NCBI RefSeq assembly: GCF_000757485.1
Contig: NZ_JPYO01000042.1
Coordinates: forward strand, 796,830-860,829
Origin: Achromobacter sp. RTa
Lineage (GTDB): Bacteria; Pseudomonadota; Gammaproteobacteria; Burkholderiales; Burkholderiaceae_B
Reading direction: 5' to 3'
Length of the DNA: 64,000 bases
Numbering within the stretch: the first letter of the stretch is position 1; each line of letters opens with the position of its first letter. The position numbers were made by a program, and so were the translations under genes. The notes under the pieces were generated by a model. It was not told the DNA's origin. It searched no databases and saw only the letters and a list, made by a program, of their open reading frames with translations. Below, in pieces: positions 44,469 through 54,010 of the stretch.

Positions 44469-47400
44469 ATGAAGGCCCCGCCCGTTCTCAAGCCGCTGGC
44501 CCTCACCCTGGCGCTGAGCGGCCTGGCCATCTTCCAGGGCACGGCGCAGGCGCAATCCGACTGGATGAGCCGCTGCAGCGGTGGATTCCACGACCAGGGC
44601 TCCCGCCCGGACTGCCAACAGTCCTACCGGGAAGGCCTGGCGGCAGTGCTGACCGGATCGGCCGGCGACAACGCGGGCACCTGGGGTTACATCGACAAGC
44701 AAGGCCGCATGGCGATCGCGCCCGCCTACACCGATGCCGAATCGTTCCAGAACGGACTGGCCGCCGTGAGCCAGGGCGATCGCTGGGGCTATATCGACCG
44801 CCAGGGCAAGTGGGCGATCGAGCCCCGTTACGCGCGCGCCACCGGCTTCAACGCCGAAGGCACGGCGCTGGTCGAGGAAAACGGCCGCGACGTGCTGATC
44901 GACCGCCAGGGCAAGGTGGTCAAGACCTTCCCGCTGGGCACGCGCACCTGGGGTTTCCAGCCCAGCCAGAAGTTGGCGTCGATGGAAATGCCCCAGCCGC
45001 CGAAGCTGTTCAACGCCACGACCCGCAAGGCGGTCACGCTGCCCGCAGGCGTGATGAGGCTGGCGGCTCCCACGGACGGCTACCTGCCCGCCCAATTGCG
45101 CGACACCCGCTACAGCGGCTGGTGGGGCCTGCTGAATACCGACGGTAGCTGGGCAATCGAACCGCACACGCTCCGGTCCGAGGAAACGCCGGTGCGCGAC
45201 GGCAATGTGGTGGCCGTCAGGCGCGAAGGGCGCTGGCAGTTCGTGGACACGCGCGGCCAGGAGCTCGCCCCCGAACGCTACACGCACCTGCGATTCGTGG
45301 CCTCCGGCCTGTGGCTGGCCAAGCCCGGCGACCGCGACAAGGCGCTCTTGTTGAACGGCAAGCGCGAGGTGCTGCATCGCTTCGCCTCGGACTACGCAAG
45401 GGAACAAGAAAAAGACGGCTGGCATTTCGTGATCGACGACGAGGCGGTGCTGCTGGTCGATCCCGCCGGCAAGCTCCGGAATATCGCGGTCGGCCAGGGC
45501 CACGTGGACGTGCGAGACGGGCAGGCCTGGGTTTACGGCAACCTGCCCGGCAACGCCGCGCAGGCGGAGGCGCCGGGCTCGGGAGCTGAAGCCACCGTGG
45601 AAGACAGCGCGGAAGCTGGCCCGGAAACGCCGGGCGTAGCGGTGGACGCCGCGATGTCGGCCGAAGCCGCGGCGGAGGCCGGGGCCGAAGGCGAAATGGC
45701 AGTGACGAACCAAGCGCTTACGGCGGATGCCGGCATGGACGCAGCAGCCGACGCCGCCGTGGCCCCGCCCGGCGTACCGTCGCCGCCCATGGTGGCCGTA
45801 GCGCCCGCGCCTCCTGCCCCTCCTGCCGCCGCGGCAAGCGCGGCGGCCGAGGCGGCGGCAGCGGCGGCCAGCGGCGCCGAAGTCAGCGACGGCGGCCTGG
45901 TGCAGATCTATACGCGCGACGGTAAGCCGCTGCTGGACGCCGCCACGCTCGCGCAGCTCCGTGCCTATCGGGTCCGCACTTTAGACCCCAGCGACCGCGC
46001 GCGTGGCGACAGCGCCCGCGCCAAGCTGCCCCTGGCGCTGCTGAACCCGCTGGACTATTCGCTGCCCATGGGCATCCTGACCCCAACGGGCAGAATCGTC
46101 ACGAACGCGGAGTGGGAAGATATCTCGGCCTATGACGCCGCCATGCCCCTGCCCGTCCGCACCCACGACAACAAGACCGGCGCAATCGACGCCGAAGGCA
46201 ACTGGACGATTCCGCCCCGCTTCCTCGATATCCGCTCCTTCCGCGGCCCTTACGCCTGGGCCCGCCCTCCGGAGACGGCGAAGCGGCGCGACAGCGTGCT
46301 GATCGACGCGCGCGGCAAGACCGCCGCCGTTCCCGCCGCGATCCTGGACGGCGCCGCGGAATTCGATGGCGAGCTGATCCTCTATCGCGAGCCGGACGAG
46401 AACCGCGAGCAGCGCTGGGGCGTCTGGAGCGTGCGCGACGGCGCGCCCGTGCTCAAGCCGGTATACGACCAGATCGAGAAATTCCAGGATGACTGGGCCA
46501 AGGTCCGGGACGAGCGCCGCTGGGGCGTCGTCGACCGCAAGGGCCAGTGGGTTCTGCCCGCCACCTACGAAAGCGCCTATGACCTGGAGTACCTGGGCAA
46601 CGGCCTCATGCTGGTCCGCGACACCGAATCCAAATCACGCCGCGGCGGCTATTCCGACCGCGCCTACCGGCTGGTCAACCTGCGCGACGGCAAGTCCAGC
46701 GAACTGCTGTCGGAGAAGCCGGAAAAGCTGAAGGGCGGACGCTACATCGCCAAGCTGGCGGACACCGGCACCATGCTGTTCGATCCGCAAGGCGGCGCCC
46801 TGCGCATCTCCGACGGCCCGCCCGCGCGCCGGGAGCAATACGAGGACTGGATCTACGTCGAGAACGAAGAACGCGAAGGCGCGATCGACGCCCGGGGCGA
46901 ATTGAAAGTGCCCGCCCTCTACGGCGAGTTCAATCCCTTCTTCGTGCAGCCCGAAGGCCTTGCGCGCGCCTATGACGGATCGCGCTACCGCGTGATCGAC
47001 CAGGATGGCAAGCCGATGCTGGGCAAGCGCGGCGACGGGACGCCGCTGGCCACCATGAAGCGCATCGTCTTCCAGGATGATGAAACGTCCAGCACCGTCA
47101 TGACGGACCTGCAAGGCAAGGAGATCACGCGCATCCCTGGCACGTACAGCGTGGAAACGCGAAGCGCCAGCGAAGGCGTCGTGCCTTATCGCGGCGGCGG
47201 CGGCAACGGCAAGTACGGGTTCCTCGACACCAGCGGCAAGCGGGTGGTAGGGCCGCATTTCGACTCGCTGGGCCCACTGAAAAACGGACTTGCCGCGGCG
47301 CAGCGCAAGCAGCGCACCGGCAAGTTCTACGGCTACATCGACCTGACCGGCCGCTATGCCATCCCGCCCCTCTTCACCTGGGCCGCGAACTTCCAGGAAG

Positions 47401-47603
47401 AACGCGCGCTGGTGCGCCAGGACGGCTTCATGCAGTTCATCGATACAAAGGGAGAGCCCCTCGCGACGTTTGCCGTGGTGTGCGACACGGTGACGATATT
47501 GGACAACGTCGGCCGCATCACCTGGCCGCAGGAGAAGATGAGCTGCCCCACGGCCGACAAGTTCGAACTCGCCCCCGTCAACGCCAAAGCGGAACAATCA
47601 TGA
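44469..47603 (+). CDS. Large secreted WG-repeat protein, first of a pair
   Basis: A 1044-aa exported protein. The signal peptide ends at AQA (about residue 28). Most of the chain consists of WG-type repeats of about 25-30 residues with the pattern WGYID-(K/R)-Q-G-(K/R)-W-A-I-x-P-x-Y followed by F-x-x-G-L-A-A-V, expected to form a beta-propeller or solenoid. A low-complexity alanine/proline/glutamate linker (about residues 358-470) divides it into two repeat blocks. Cysteine pairs frame the protein: C36/C49 near the N-terminus and C1005/C1026 near the C-terminus. The same framing exists in the next gene. The ATG at 44469 is chosen because it begins the signal peptide. WG repeats occur in surface and periplasmic proteins of unknown function. 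Confidence 0.88.
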   Translation: MKAPPVLKPLALTLALSGLAIFQGTAQAQSDWMSRCSGGFHDQGSRPDCQQSYREGLAAVLTGSAGDNAGTWGYIDKQGRMAIAPAYTDAESFQNGLAAVSQGDRWGYIDRQGKWAIEPRYARATGFNAEGTALVEENGRDVLIDRQGKVVKTFPLGTRTWGFQPSQKLASMEMPQPPKLFNATTRKAVTLPAGVMRLAAPTDGYLPAQLRDTRYSGWWGLLNTDGSWAIEPHTLRSEETPVRDGNVVAVRREGRWQFVDTRGQELAPERYTHLRFVASGLWLAKPGDRDKALLLNGKREVLHRFASDYAREQEKDGWHFVIDDEAVLLVDPAGKLRNIAVGQGHVDVRDGQAWVYGNLPGNAAQAEAPGSGAEATVEDSAEAGPETPGVAVDAAMSAEAAAEAGAEGEMAVTNQALTADAGMDAAADAAVAPPGVPSPPMVAVAPAPPAPPAAAASAAAEAAAAAASGAEVSDGGLVQIYTRDGKPLLDAATLAQLRAYRVRTLDPSDRARGDSARAKLPLALLNPLDYSLPMGILTPTGRIVTNAEWEDISAYDAAMPLPVRTHDNKTGAIDAEGNWTIPPRFLDIRSFRGPYAWARPPETAKRRDSVLIDARGKTAAVPAAILDGAAEFDGELILYREPDENREQRWGVWSVRDGAPVLKPVYDQIEKFQDDWAKVRDERRWGVVDRKGQWVLPATYESAYDLEYLGNGLMLVRDTESKSRRGGYSDRAYRLVNLRDGKSSELLSEKPEKLKGGRYIAKLADTGTMLFDPQGGALRISDGPPARREQYEDWIYVENEEREGAIDARGELKVPALYGEFNPFFVQPEGLARAYDGSRYRVIDQDGKPMLGKRGDGTPLATMKRIVFQDDETSSTVMTDLQGKEITRIPGTYSVETRSASEGVVPYRGGGGNGKYGFLDTSGKRVVGPHFDSLGPLKNGLAAAQRKQRTGKFYGYIDLTGRYAIPPLFTWAANFQEERALVRQDGFMQFIDTKGEPLATFAVVCDTVTILDNVGRITWPQEKMSCPTADKFELAPVNAKAEQS

Positions 47604-50482
47604 AGTCACGCGCACTACGCATCACCCGCCTTGCCTGCGCCGTGGGCGCGCTGGGCGTGTCCCTGTCCGCCCAGGCGCAATACGGCGGACATGACGCTTG
47701 CCTGGAAAATGCTCCCTACGGCAGCAATGCCGCGCTGGATTCGGGCACAGGCAGCCCCTACATCAACGGCTGCATCCGAGCGCTGTCCGACCAGCGCGCG
47801 GCGGTGCTGCTGCCCTCCGCCCTGGAAGGCGTCGGCCCGGCGCCTGGCGACAATTCGCTGCGCCGCCACGCGTGGGGCTTCCTGGACCAGAATGGCCGGC
47901 TGGCGATCCCGCCGATCTTCGAAGCGGTACGCGATTTCCGCCACGGACTGGCCGCCGTCAAATGGCAGGGCCTGTGGGGCTTCATCGACACCCGCGGCCG
48001 GATGGCCGTGCGGCCGCAATTCCACGCGGTGCAGGACTTCGCGGAGATCGGCCTGGCCGTGGCCACGATCGACGGCCAGCACGAACTGATCGACCGCCAG
48101 GGCAATCGCGTGGGCGAACCGCTGGACGAGGGCGTGGCGTCCCTCCATCTGCAAGACGGCGTGCCGGCGCTGGCAACGGTGGAATACAAGCTGGAGTACC
48201 GCTCCGACGCCGGAGAACGCCGCTACGGCGATGCCCGCATCCAGCTGACCGGGGCCTTCGGGAAGGGCCTGTACGTCGCGATGTCGGACGAGGGCCGGTA
48301 CGGGCTGGTGGACCAGAAGTGGAACTGGGTGCTGGAACCCGTCTACGAGAACATCTCGACCTCCCGCGACGAGGGCGTGCTGGCCACGGCCCACGGCCCG
48401 CGCGGCGCGGTGCTGCTGGACTCGGAAGGCAAGCCGATCGGCGAAGACCAGGGCTATTGGAACCTGTCGCCCTTGGGCAAGGCCTTCTGGAGCGCGGAAC
48501 AGGGCCGCGGCAACTACGTCGTCCTGAATGCCGCGGGCGCGCCCGTGGCCAAACTGGGATCGGACGAAGCCTACGGATCCAAGCGCTACGGCGATATCCT
48601 CCTTTACCCCTCCGGCGGCAAGCTCATGGCGCTGGCGCCGGGCCGCAGCGAACCATTGGCGCTGGGCGCGGACCTGTCCGTCGCCGCCGATGATGAAGGC
48701 TACGTGCTGTTCTCGAACGCCGAGCGCGTCCCCGTCGGCCTGCTGACCCCCACGGGCGCCTGGCTTCATGGCGACACGGCGCCCGCCGGGCTGGACGAGG
48801 TCGGCCGGATGGAAGTGCAGCAGGGCAAGCTGTGGCTCTTCAAGGAGGGGGGGTTGCTGAACGTGCTGGACGCGGAAGGCCGGGCGCTGCTCAAGCCGGA
48901 AGCCGTCGCGGCCGCGCAGGAAATGGCGCTGAAGCAACTGCCTCTGGACATCTCCGGCGGCCCGCTCGGCCTGCTGGCGCAAGGCTACTGCCATTGCGGC
49001 AGCGAGACCGGCGCGGGCCTGGTGCTGGCCGACGGCAGCATCGCGGCGGATCCTTCCTGGTCGGCGGTGATCCCGCTGGACGGCGCCGACGGCTACGACG
49101 ATTACCAGGTCCCGCAGCAAAGCGACCTGAAGGCGGAACAGCTGCGCTATGCCGCGGAAACGGCCGACGGCATGCGGCTGCTGGATGCCGCCGGCAAACC
49201 CATGGACCTACCCGTGCAACAGCACATCGGGGCGTTCCGCCACGGCTATGCGCTGGCCTATGCCGGCGGCGTGAGCCGCATGATCGACCGCGACGGCAAA
49301 ACCTATGCGCTGCCCGATTATTTCGACACGGAAGTCGTCGCGCCCGGCGTGGTCCGCTTCCTGAAGACCGCGGCCGAGGACGCCCGCTGGGGCCTGTACG
49401 ACTTCGTCGCCGGCAAGGAACTGTCGCCGCCCCTCTACCAGCACATCGGCGACTTCCAGGATGGCCAGGCCATCGCGTCGCTGGGGCCCGATCGCGTGGG
49501 TGTCGTCGACCGCCAGGGCAAATGGATCGTGCCGGCCAGCCACCATGCCGCGGAGCGCGTCAACGCGCAGCTGTGGAAGGTGCAACAGGCCGGCCCCCAA
49601 AAGGACGAGTACGAGCGCCCCGCAGCCCTGTTCAATGCCCAGGGCCGCGCGCTGACCGCCTTCCTGCCCAGGCTGCAGGCAGCCGCGGACGAAGACGGCA
49701 CCATCATGGCCGGCGACGGCGCGCACCGCTGGATCGTCTCGCCCGATGGATCCGACGCAATGGACATGGAAGACGCCAGCTATAGCCGCCTCGGAGACTG
49801 GATGGCGATCCGCCGCGCCCCGCGCAGCGGCTACCTGAACGCGCAGGGCCAGTGGCAGATCGCGCCCGGCTCCGCCGTCGCCGGCACGTTCCGGGGCTCG
49901 CCCGCGCGCGCGCTGCTGACGGGCGACGACGGCGCCCGCGTGATCGACGCGCAGGGCAAGACCGTTACCGCGCTGCCCTCCGGGGAATGGAGCTGGCCCC
50001 TCGGCTCCCCCACGCTACTGCGGCGCTACTACGCCAACGACAGGCAGAAGACGGACTATACGGGGCTGGACGGCAAGGCCCGCCTCACCGTCGACGGAGA
50101 CGCATCCGGCTATTCCGAAGGGTTCGCCGTGTCGCGCCTGTCGAGCAACGCCATGCGCGCGATCGACGCCAAGGGCGCGCTGACCGGCCCTGCGTTCGAC
50201 GTGCTGGGGCCGCTGAGCGAAGGCCTGGCGCCCGTCTACACGGAGGGCGCCTACGGCTACGCGAACAGCGAAGGCCAGCTGGCCCTCCTGCCCGCGTACG
50301 ATGTCGTGTCGCTCTTCCGGGGCCAGCGCGCCGTCGTGTCTACGATGGACATGTCGATGATCATCGATCCCACTGGGCGGCAGGTCGCGCGGGTGGCCAT
50401 GGAATGCGGCGTGCGCGCGCTGTATGGCTCGCACAACCAGCGGCTGTGGCCGCTGACCCTGCCGAAGCGCTGCCGCAAATGA
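47600..50482 (+). CDS. Large secreted WG-repeat protein, second of a pair
   Basis: A 960-aa paralogue of the preceding protein. Its ATG overlaps the previous stop (ATGA), so translation is coupled. The signal peptide ends at AQA (about residue 26), then a cysteine pair (C34, C58), WG repeats throughout (for example WGFLDQNGRLAIPPIF and WGFIDTRGRMAVRPQF), and a closing cysteine pair (C936, C958) around a W-P motif as in its partner. It lacks the partner's long alanine-rich linker. A second CHCGSE segment lies near residue 470. Likely periplasmic or surface-exposed; the pair may form a complex. Function unknown. Confidence 0.88.
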   Translation: MKSRALRITRLACAVGALGVSLSAQAQYGGHDACLENAPYGSNAALDSGTGSPYINGCIRALSDQRAAVLLPSALEGVGPAPGDNSLRRHAWGFLDQNGRLAIPPIFEAVRDFRHGLAAVKWQGLWGFIDTRGRMAVRPQFHAVQDFAEIGLAVATIDGQHELIDRQGNRVGEPLDEGVASLHLQDGVPALATVEYKLEYRSDAGERRYGDARIQLTGAFGKGLYVAMSDEGRYGLVDQKWNWVLEPVYENISTSRDEGVLATAHGPRGAVLLDSEGKPIGEDQGYWNLSPLGKAFWSAEQGRGNYVVLNAAGAPVAKLGSDEAYGSKRYGDILLYPSGGKLMALAPGRSEPLALGADLSVAADDEGYVLFSNAERVPVGLLTPTGAWLHGDTAPAGLDEVGRMEVQQGKLWLFKEGGLLNVLDAEGRALLKPEAVAAAQEMALKQLPLDISGGPLGLLAQGYCHCGSETGAGLVLADGSIAADPSWSAVIPLDGADGYDDYQVPQQSDLKAEQLRYAAETADGMRLLDAAGKPMDLPVQQHIGAFRHGYALAYAGGVSRMIDRDGKTYALPDYFDTEVVAPGVVRFLKTAAEDARWGLYDFVAGKELSPPLYQHIGDFQDGQAIASLGPDRVGVVDRQGKWIVPASHHAAERVNAQLWKVQQAGPQKDEYERPAALFNAQGRALTAFLPRLQAAADEDGTIMAGDGAHRWIVSPDGSDAMDMEDASYSRLGDWMAIRRAPRSGYLNAQGQWQIAPGSAVAGTFRGSPARALLTGDDGARVIDAQGKTVTALPSGEWSWPLGSPTLLRRYYANDRQKTDYTGLDGKARLTVDGDASGYSEGFAVSRLSSNAMRAIDAKGALTGPAFDVLGPLSEGLAPVYTEGAYGYANSEGQLALLPAYDVVSLFRGQRAVVSTMDMSMIIDPTGRQVARVAMECGVRALYGSHNQRLWPLTLPKRCRK

Positions 50483-50503
50483 CGCCCGCCTGGCGCTGGA
50501 CGC

Positions 50504-51364
50504 CTATTGCGCGTCCAGCGCCAGGTAGCGGCGGGTCTGCACGATTTCCTCGCGTTCCTTGAAGCTGGTCAGCCTGTCGGCCATCTCGCTGCTGTCGCCC
50601 GTCCGCCGGATGGCGGCCAGCGTGGCCTGCATGGCGTGGATGGCCGCGCGCTGCAGGTCGGACGGAATGATGACCAGGCGGTAGCCCATCGCCGCGAGCT
50701 CGGGCAGCGGCACCAGCGGCGTCTTGCCGCCATAGAACATATTGATGAGCTTCAGGCCGGGCAGGCGCTGCGCGATGGCCTGGATCTGCTCCGGCGTCTC
50801 GGGCGCCTCCACGAACAGCATGTCGGCGCCAGCCTTCAGGTAGCGTTCCGCGCGGGACAACGCGGCGTCGAAGCCTTCCACCGCGATGGCGTCGGTGCGG
50901 GCGATGACCAGCGCATCGGCGTCGCTCAAGGTCTGGCGCGCGATGTGCACCTTGCGGCACATCTCTTCCACGTCGACCAGGCTCTTGTCGTCCAGGTGGC
51001 CGCAGCGCTTGGGAAAAGACTGGTCCTCGATGTGGAAAGCCGCCACGCCGGCACGCTCCAGGATGCGCACGGTGCGCTCCACGTTGGCCGATCCGCCGAA
51101 GCCCGTATCGGCGTCCGCCACCACAGGCAGGCCGCTGGCGTCCACGATCTTCTCCACCCGGTCCATCACTTCGGTAAAGCTCAGCAGGCCGATGTCCGGA
51201 TAGCCGGCCGCGCGCGCAATGGCGCCGCCGCTGGCATAGACGGCGGGAAAGCCGGCCGCGGCCACCAGCCGCGCCGACATGCCGTCATAGGCCCCTGGCG
51301 CGACGACGATGTCTTCGGCCAGGCGCTGGCGCAACAGGGTGCTGGGTTTGGGAGCGGCGGTCAT
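50504..51364 (-). CDS. Isocitrate lyase/PEP-mutase-family enzyme
   Basis: A 286-aa TIM-barrel lyase of the PrpB/PEP-mutase/oxaloacetate-decarboxylase family acting on alpha-hydroxy or keto dicarboxylates with Mg2+. Marks are PGAYDGMSARLV, the DADTGFGG metal loop, HIEDQSFPKRCGH (the K-[KR]-C-G-H catalytic loop with cysteine) and the VEAPETPEQ strand. The presence of the catalytic cysteine loop favours a C-C lyase over a decarboxylase. Start at 51364 has AAGGA upstream. Divergent from a LysR gene, its likely regulator. Confidence 0.9.
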   Translation of the reverse strand: MTAAPKPSTLLRQRLAEDIVVAPGAYDGMSARLVAAAGFPAVYASGGAIARAAGYPDIGLLSFTEVMDRVEKIVDASGLPVVADADTGFGGSANVERTVRILERAGVAAFHIEDQSFPKRCGHLDDKSLVDVEEMCRKVHIARQTLSDADALVIARTDAIAVEGFDAALSRAERYLKAGADMLFVEAPETPEQIQAIAQRLPGLKLINMFYGGKTPLVPLPELAAMGYRLVIIPSDLQRAAIHAMQATLAAIRRTGDSSEMADRLTSFKEREEIVQTRRYLALDAQ

Positions 51365-51468
51365 GCGGATTCCTTGCAGGAGTGGATCGAATGCAGCCAT
51401 GATCCGCCCGTCGGAATAGAATGTCCAATATATGAAAAATTTATAATTAGTACTTTTTACATACTGAT

Positions 51469-52344
51469 ATGGAACTCCGCCATCTGCGCTACTTCGTCGC
51501 CACCGCCGAGGCCCAGCATTTCACTCGGGCGGCGGAACAATTGGGCATGGCGCAACCGCCTCTGTCCCAGCAGATCCGCCAGCTGGAGCAGGAAGTCGGC
51601 ACGCCGCTTTTCGACCGCACCGGACGCGGCGTGGCGCTGAACGACGCGGGCCGCGCCTTCCTGGGCTGCGCACAGGACATCCTGCAACGCGCGCAGGCAG
51701 CCGTCCTGGTGGCGCAACGCGCCGCGCGCGGCGAGGTCGGGGAACTGACCCTGGGGTTCACGGAATCCGCATCGTTCAATGGCGTGGTGACCGAGCTGAT
51801 CCGGCAGTACCGGCAACGCTACCCGGACGTAGAGATGACGCTATCGCAGGGCGACAGCGAAACGTTGGTGGCGCAGCTGCGCAACGGCGCAATCGACGCG
51901 GCTTTCGTGCGGCCGCCCTTTGCGCTGGACGGCGGGCTGGCGTTCACGCAACTGGCGCAGGAGCCTCTGGTGGTGGCGCTGCCTCTCGGCCACCCGCTGG
52001 CGCGGCGCAAGCGGCTGGCGCCCGCCGACCTGGCGCGGGAACGCTTCATTCTGTATTCCCGCAAGTCCGGCTACGGGCTTAGCGCGGACATCATGGCGGC
52101 ATGCCGGCAACACGGCTTGAGCCCGCAGATCGGGCAGCGCGCGCCGCAGCTGTCGTCCGCGGTGAACCTGGTGGCGGCGGGCATGGGCGTGGCGGTCGTG
52201 CCGGCTTCCCTGCGCCACCTGCGCCCCGACGGCGTGGTGTACCGCCCTTTCTCGCTGGACTGGCCGCGCGCGGTGCTGGGGCTGGCGGTGCGACGGGAAG
52301 GGATGGGGGGACGGGTGCGGAATTTGTTGGAACTGGCGGGGTAG
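51469..52344 (+). CDS. LysR-family regulator (BenM/CatM-like)
   Basis: A 291-aa LysR regulator with the N-terminal helix pattern MELRHLRYFVATAEAQHFTR and PPLSQQIRQLEQEVG typical of the BenM/CatM/CynR branch, and a full effector domain. The 104-base divergent region between it and the PEP-mutase-family gene is very AT-rich (around 51427-51470) and contains the imperfect dyad ATATGAAAAATTTATAAT, a plausible binding site. Confidence 0.9.
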   Translation: MELRHLRYFVATAEAQHFTRAAEQLGMAQPPLSQQIRQLEQEVGTPLFDRTGRGVALNDAGRAFLGCAQDILQRAQAAVLVAQRAARGEVGELTLGFTESASFNGVVTELIRQYRQRYPDVEMTLSQGDSETLVAQLRNGAIDAAFVRPPFALDGGLAFTQLAQEPLVVALPLGHPLARRKRLAPADLARERFILYSRKSGYGLSADIMAACRQHGLSPQIGQRAPQLSSAVNLVAAGMGVAVVPASLRHLRPDGVVYRPFSLDWPRAVLGLAVRREGMGGRVRNLLELAG

Positions 52345-52367
52345 CTTTACATGGGGGTGTCAGACAC

Positions 52368-53183
52368 TCACCCCTCATGCGACTCATGCACCGCCACCGC
52401 TCCCCGCTTCCAATAGCTGGCGGCGCGGATGCGGCTCTTGTCGACGCCATGCCCCGCAACCATGATTTCCCGCAGCGCCTTGGCCACGGCCGACTCCGCC
52501 GCCACCCACACATAGCCTTCGCCCGGCGGCAGGCGCAGGTCGCGCGCGGCCTCCAGCAGCAGCACGCTGTGGCCTGGCGCGGCGCCGTTGCGGTGCAGCC
52601 AGCGGATCGACGCCTGGGCGGCGGTGGGCAGCGGGATTTCGTTCGATTCGGCCGGCACTTCGATCAGCACCAGCGCCTGTGCGGCCGCGGGCAGCTCTTC
52701 CAGGCGGCGCGCGATGGCGGGCAAGGCGGTTTCGTCGCCGATCAGCACGTGCCAATCGAAACCCTTGGGCACCACGAAAGAGCCGCGCGGCCCGCCGATG
52801 CCCAACTGTTGCCCAGGCGCGGCCTGCTCGGCCCAGGTCGAGGCGGGGCCGTCGCCGTGCAGCACGAAATCGATGACGAGCTCTTTGCTTGCCGTGTCGT
52901 AGCGGCGCGGCGTGTAGTCGCGCGCGGCGGGCTTGGGCGCGCCCTCGGGGAACTTGACGCCGTCCGGCCCGACGGTGGGCAGCGCCGGGGGCTGCGACGG
53001 GTCGGCGGGAAAGAACAGCTTCACGTGATCGTCGAACGAGGCGGACACGAAGTCATGCAGATCGTCGCCAGTAAAGGTGACGCGGGCCAGCAGGCCGGCA
53101 ATGCGCTCGACGCTTGCAACGGTCAGCACGCGCATCTTCAGCTCGTGGCGGACGCGTTCGACATTCAGGTCGGTACGGGTCAT
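52368..53183 (-). CDS. yqjH: Siderophore-interacting protein, YqjH-like ferric reductase
   Basis: A 271-aa flavin-dependent ferric-siderophore reductase of the SIP family. The FAD-binding domain has RDYTPRRYD (R-x-Y-T/S motif), and the NAD(P)H domain has LIGDETALPAIARRLEEL and a C-terminal VWVAAESAVAKALRE followed by AASYWKRG. It releases iron from imported siderophores in the cytoplasm. The start at 53183 has GGAG upstream. It follows the YqjI-like regulator by 26 bases, as in E. coli where YqjI represses yqjH, which supports the assignment. Confidence 0.9.
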   Translation of the reverse strand: MTRTDLNVERVRHELKMRVLTVASVERIAGLLARVTFTGDDLHDFVSASFDDHVKLFFPADPSQPPALPTVGPDGVKFPEGAPKPAARDYTPRRYDTASKELVIDFVLHGDGPASTWAEQAAPGQQLGIGGPRGSFVVPKGFDWHVLIGDETALPAIARRLEELPAAAQALVLIEVPAESNEIPLPTAAQASIRWLHRNGAAPGHSVLLLEAARDLRLPPGEGYVWVAAESAVAKALREIMVAGHGVDKSRIRAASYWKRGAVAVHESHEG

Positions 53184-53209
53184 GAATACTCCAGGAATGA
53201 GGTCTGAAA

Positions 53210-53947
53210 TCAGGAACAGGGGCCCGTGATTTCTTCTGTTGCGCGCGCCAGGATGGCGGCGATGCGGCGCTGCTCCTTGGGAGTGGCGTCGGTGCGTTCC
53301 AGCAGCGCGCGCTTGAGCGCCTGGCGAGCCTCCACGAATTCCGGCAGCCATCCGGTCGCGGTGTCCTCGCCTTCGGGGCCCGTGGCACGCGGCTGGCCGC
53401 TCCAGGCCTGGCGCATCCAGTCCATCTTGCGCGCGACGTGCTTGAGCTTGTTGAACATGAGGGAGAGGCGCTCGCGGTTGCCGTCCAGGTGCGCGCGGCC
53501 GGGCTCCGCCAGGTGGTAGCGCTTTTTCGCGCCGGCCTGCTCGACCGTGGCGTAGCCCAGTTCTTCCAGGTAGGTCAGCGCGGGATAGACCATGCCGGGG
53601 CTGGGCGTGTAGAAGCCGTTGCTGAGCGCGCCCAGCGCCTTGATGAGCTCATAGCCGTGGCTGGGGTTTTGCTCCAGCAGGCCCAGCAGCATGAGCTGAA
53701 GGTCGTCGCTGCTGACCTTGCGGCCGCGCGCCCAGCCGCGCCCGTCTCCGCCGAAACCGTCGGCGTCTCCGCGGCCATCGGGCGAACCCGAGAACCAGTC
53801 GCCCTCCGCGCCCGCGAGGCGCTGGTGATGGGCGTGCCGGCCGTCGTGATCGTGTTGCGGGGCGTGGCCATGGCCATGGCCGTGGGCCTGGTTGCGGGAG
53901 CGGCGCGGTCCGCGGGGGAATGCGGTCAGGAATTGGGGATGGCGCAT
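53210..53947 (-). CDS. yqjI: YqjI-like metal-sensing PadR regulator
   Basis: A 245-aa PadR-family repressor. Residues about 22-42 are very rich in histidine (HGHGHGHAPQHDHDGRHAHH), then a glycine/aspartate-rich linker, then the winged helix (LMLLGLLEQNPSHGYELIKAL, TPSPGMVYPALTYLEELGY) and a helical dimerisation end. A histidine-rich N-terminus on PadR is the mark of E. coli YqjI, a nickel/iron-responsive repressor of the ferric reductase gene yqjH, which also follows here. It probably derepresses when nickel or cobalt disturbs iron handling. It most likely represses its own operon through the tandem palindromes just upstream. Confidence 0.9.
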   Translation of the reverse strand: MRHPQFLTAFPRGPRRSRNQAHGHGHGHAPQHDHDGRHAHHQRLAGAEGDWFSGSPDGRGDADGFGGDGRGWARGRKVSSDDLQLMLLGLLEQNPSHGYELIKALGALSNGFYTPSPGMVYPALTYLEELGYATVEQAGAKKRYHLAEPGRAHLDGNRERLSLMFNKLKHVARKMDWMRQAWSGQPRATGPEGEDTATGWLPEFVEARQALKRALLERTDATPKEQRRIAAILARATEEITGPCS

Positions 53948-53964
53948 GGAATCTCCTTTCCGTG

Positions 53965-53990
53965 TATCTTAAGATATATATCTTACGATA
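53965..53990 (-). promoter_or_regulatory. Tandem palindromic operator for the YqjI-like repressor
   Basis: TATCTTAAGATA (53965-53976), a perfect 12-bp palindrome, is followed 14 bp later by TATCTTACGATA (53979-53990), the same sequence with one change; the joining bases extend the symmetry (ATAT). It starts 18 bases upstream of the regulator gene and is strikingly AT-rich in a GC-rich genome. Symmetry and position fit a PadR binding site overlapping the promoter. Confidence 0.8.
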
Positions 53991-54010
53991 TACGCACCAT
54001 GATCTTTCCG

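Noticed and set aside
45540-45880. Possible junction of two separate genes in the first WG-repeat protein
   Set aside because: The alanine/proline-rich stretch stays in frame with no start signals, so it is a linker between repeat blocks.
53820-53890. Stand-alone histidine-rich peptide or metallochaperone
   Set aside because: It is the N-terminal tail of the PadR regulator, in frame with its winged helix.
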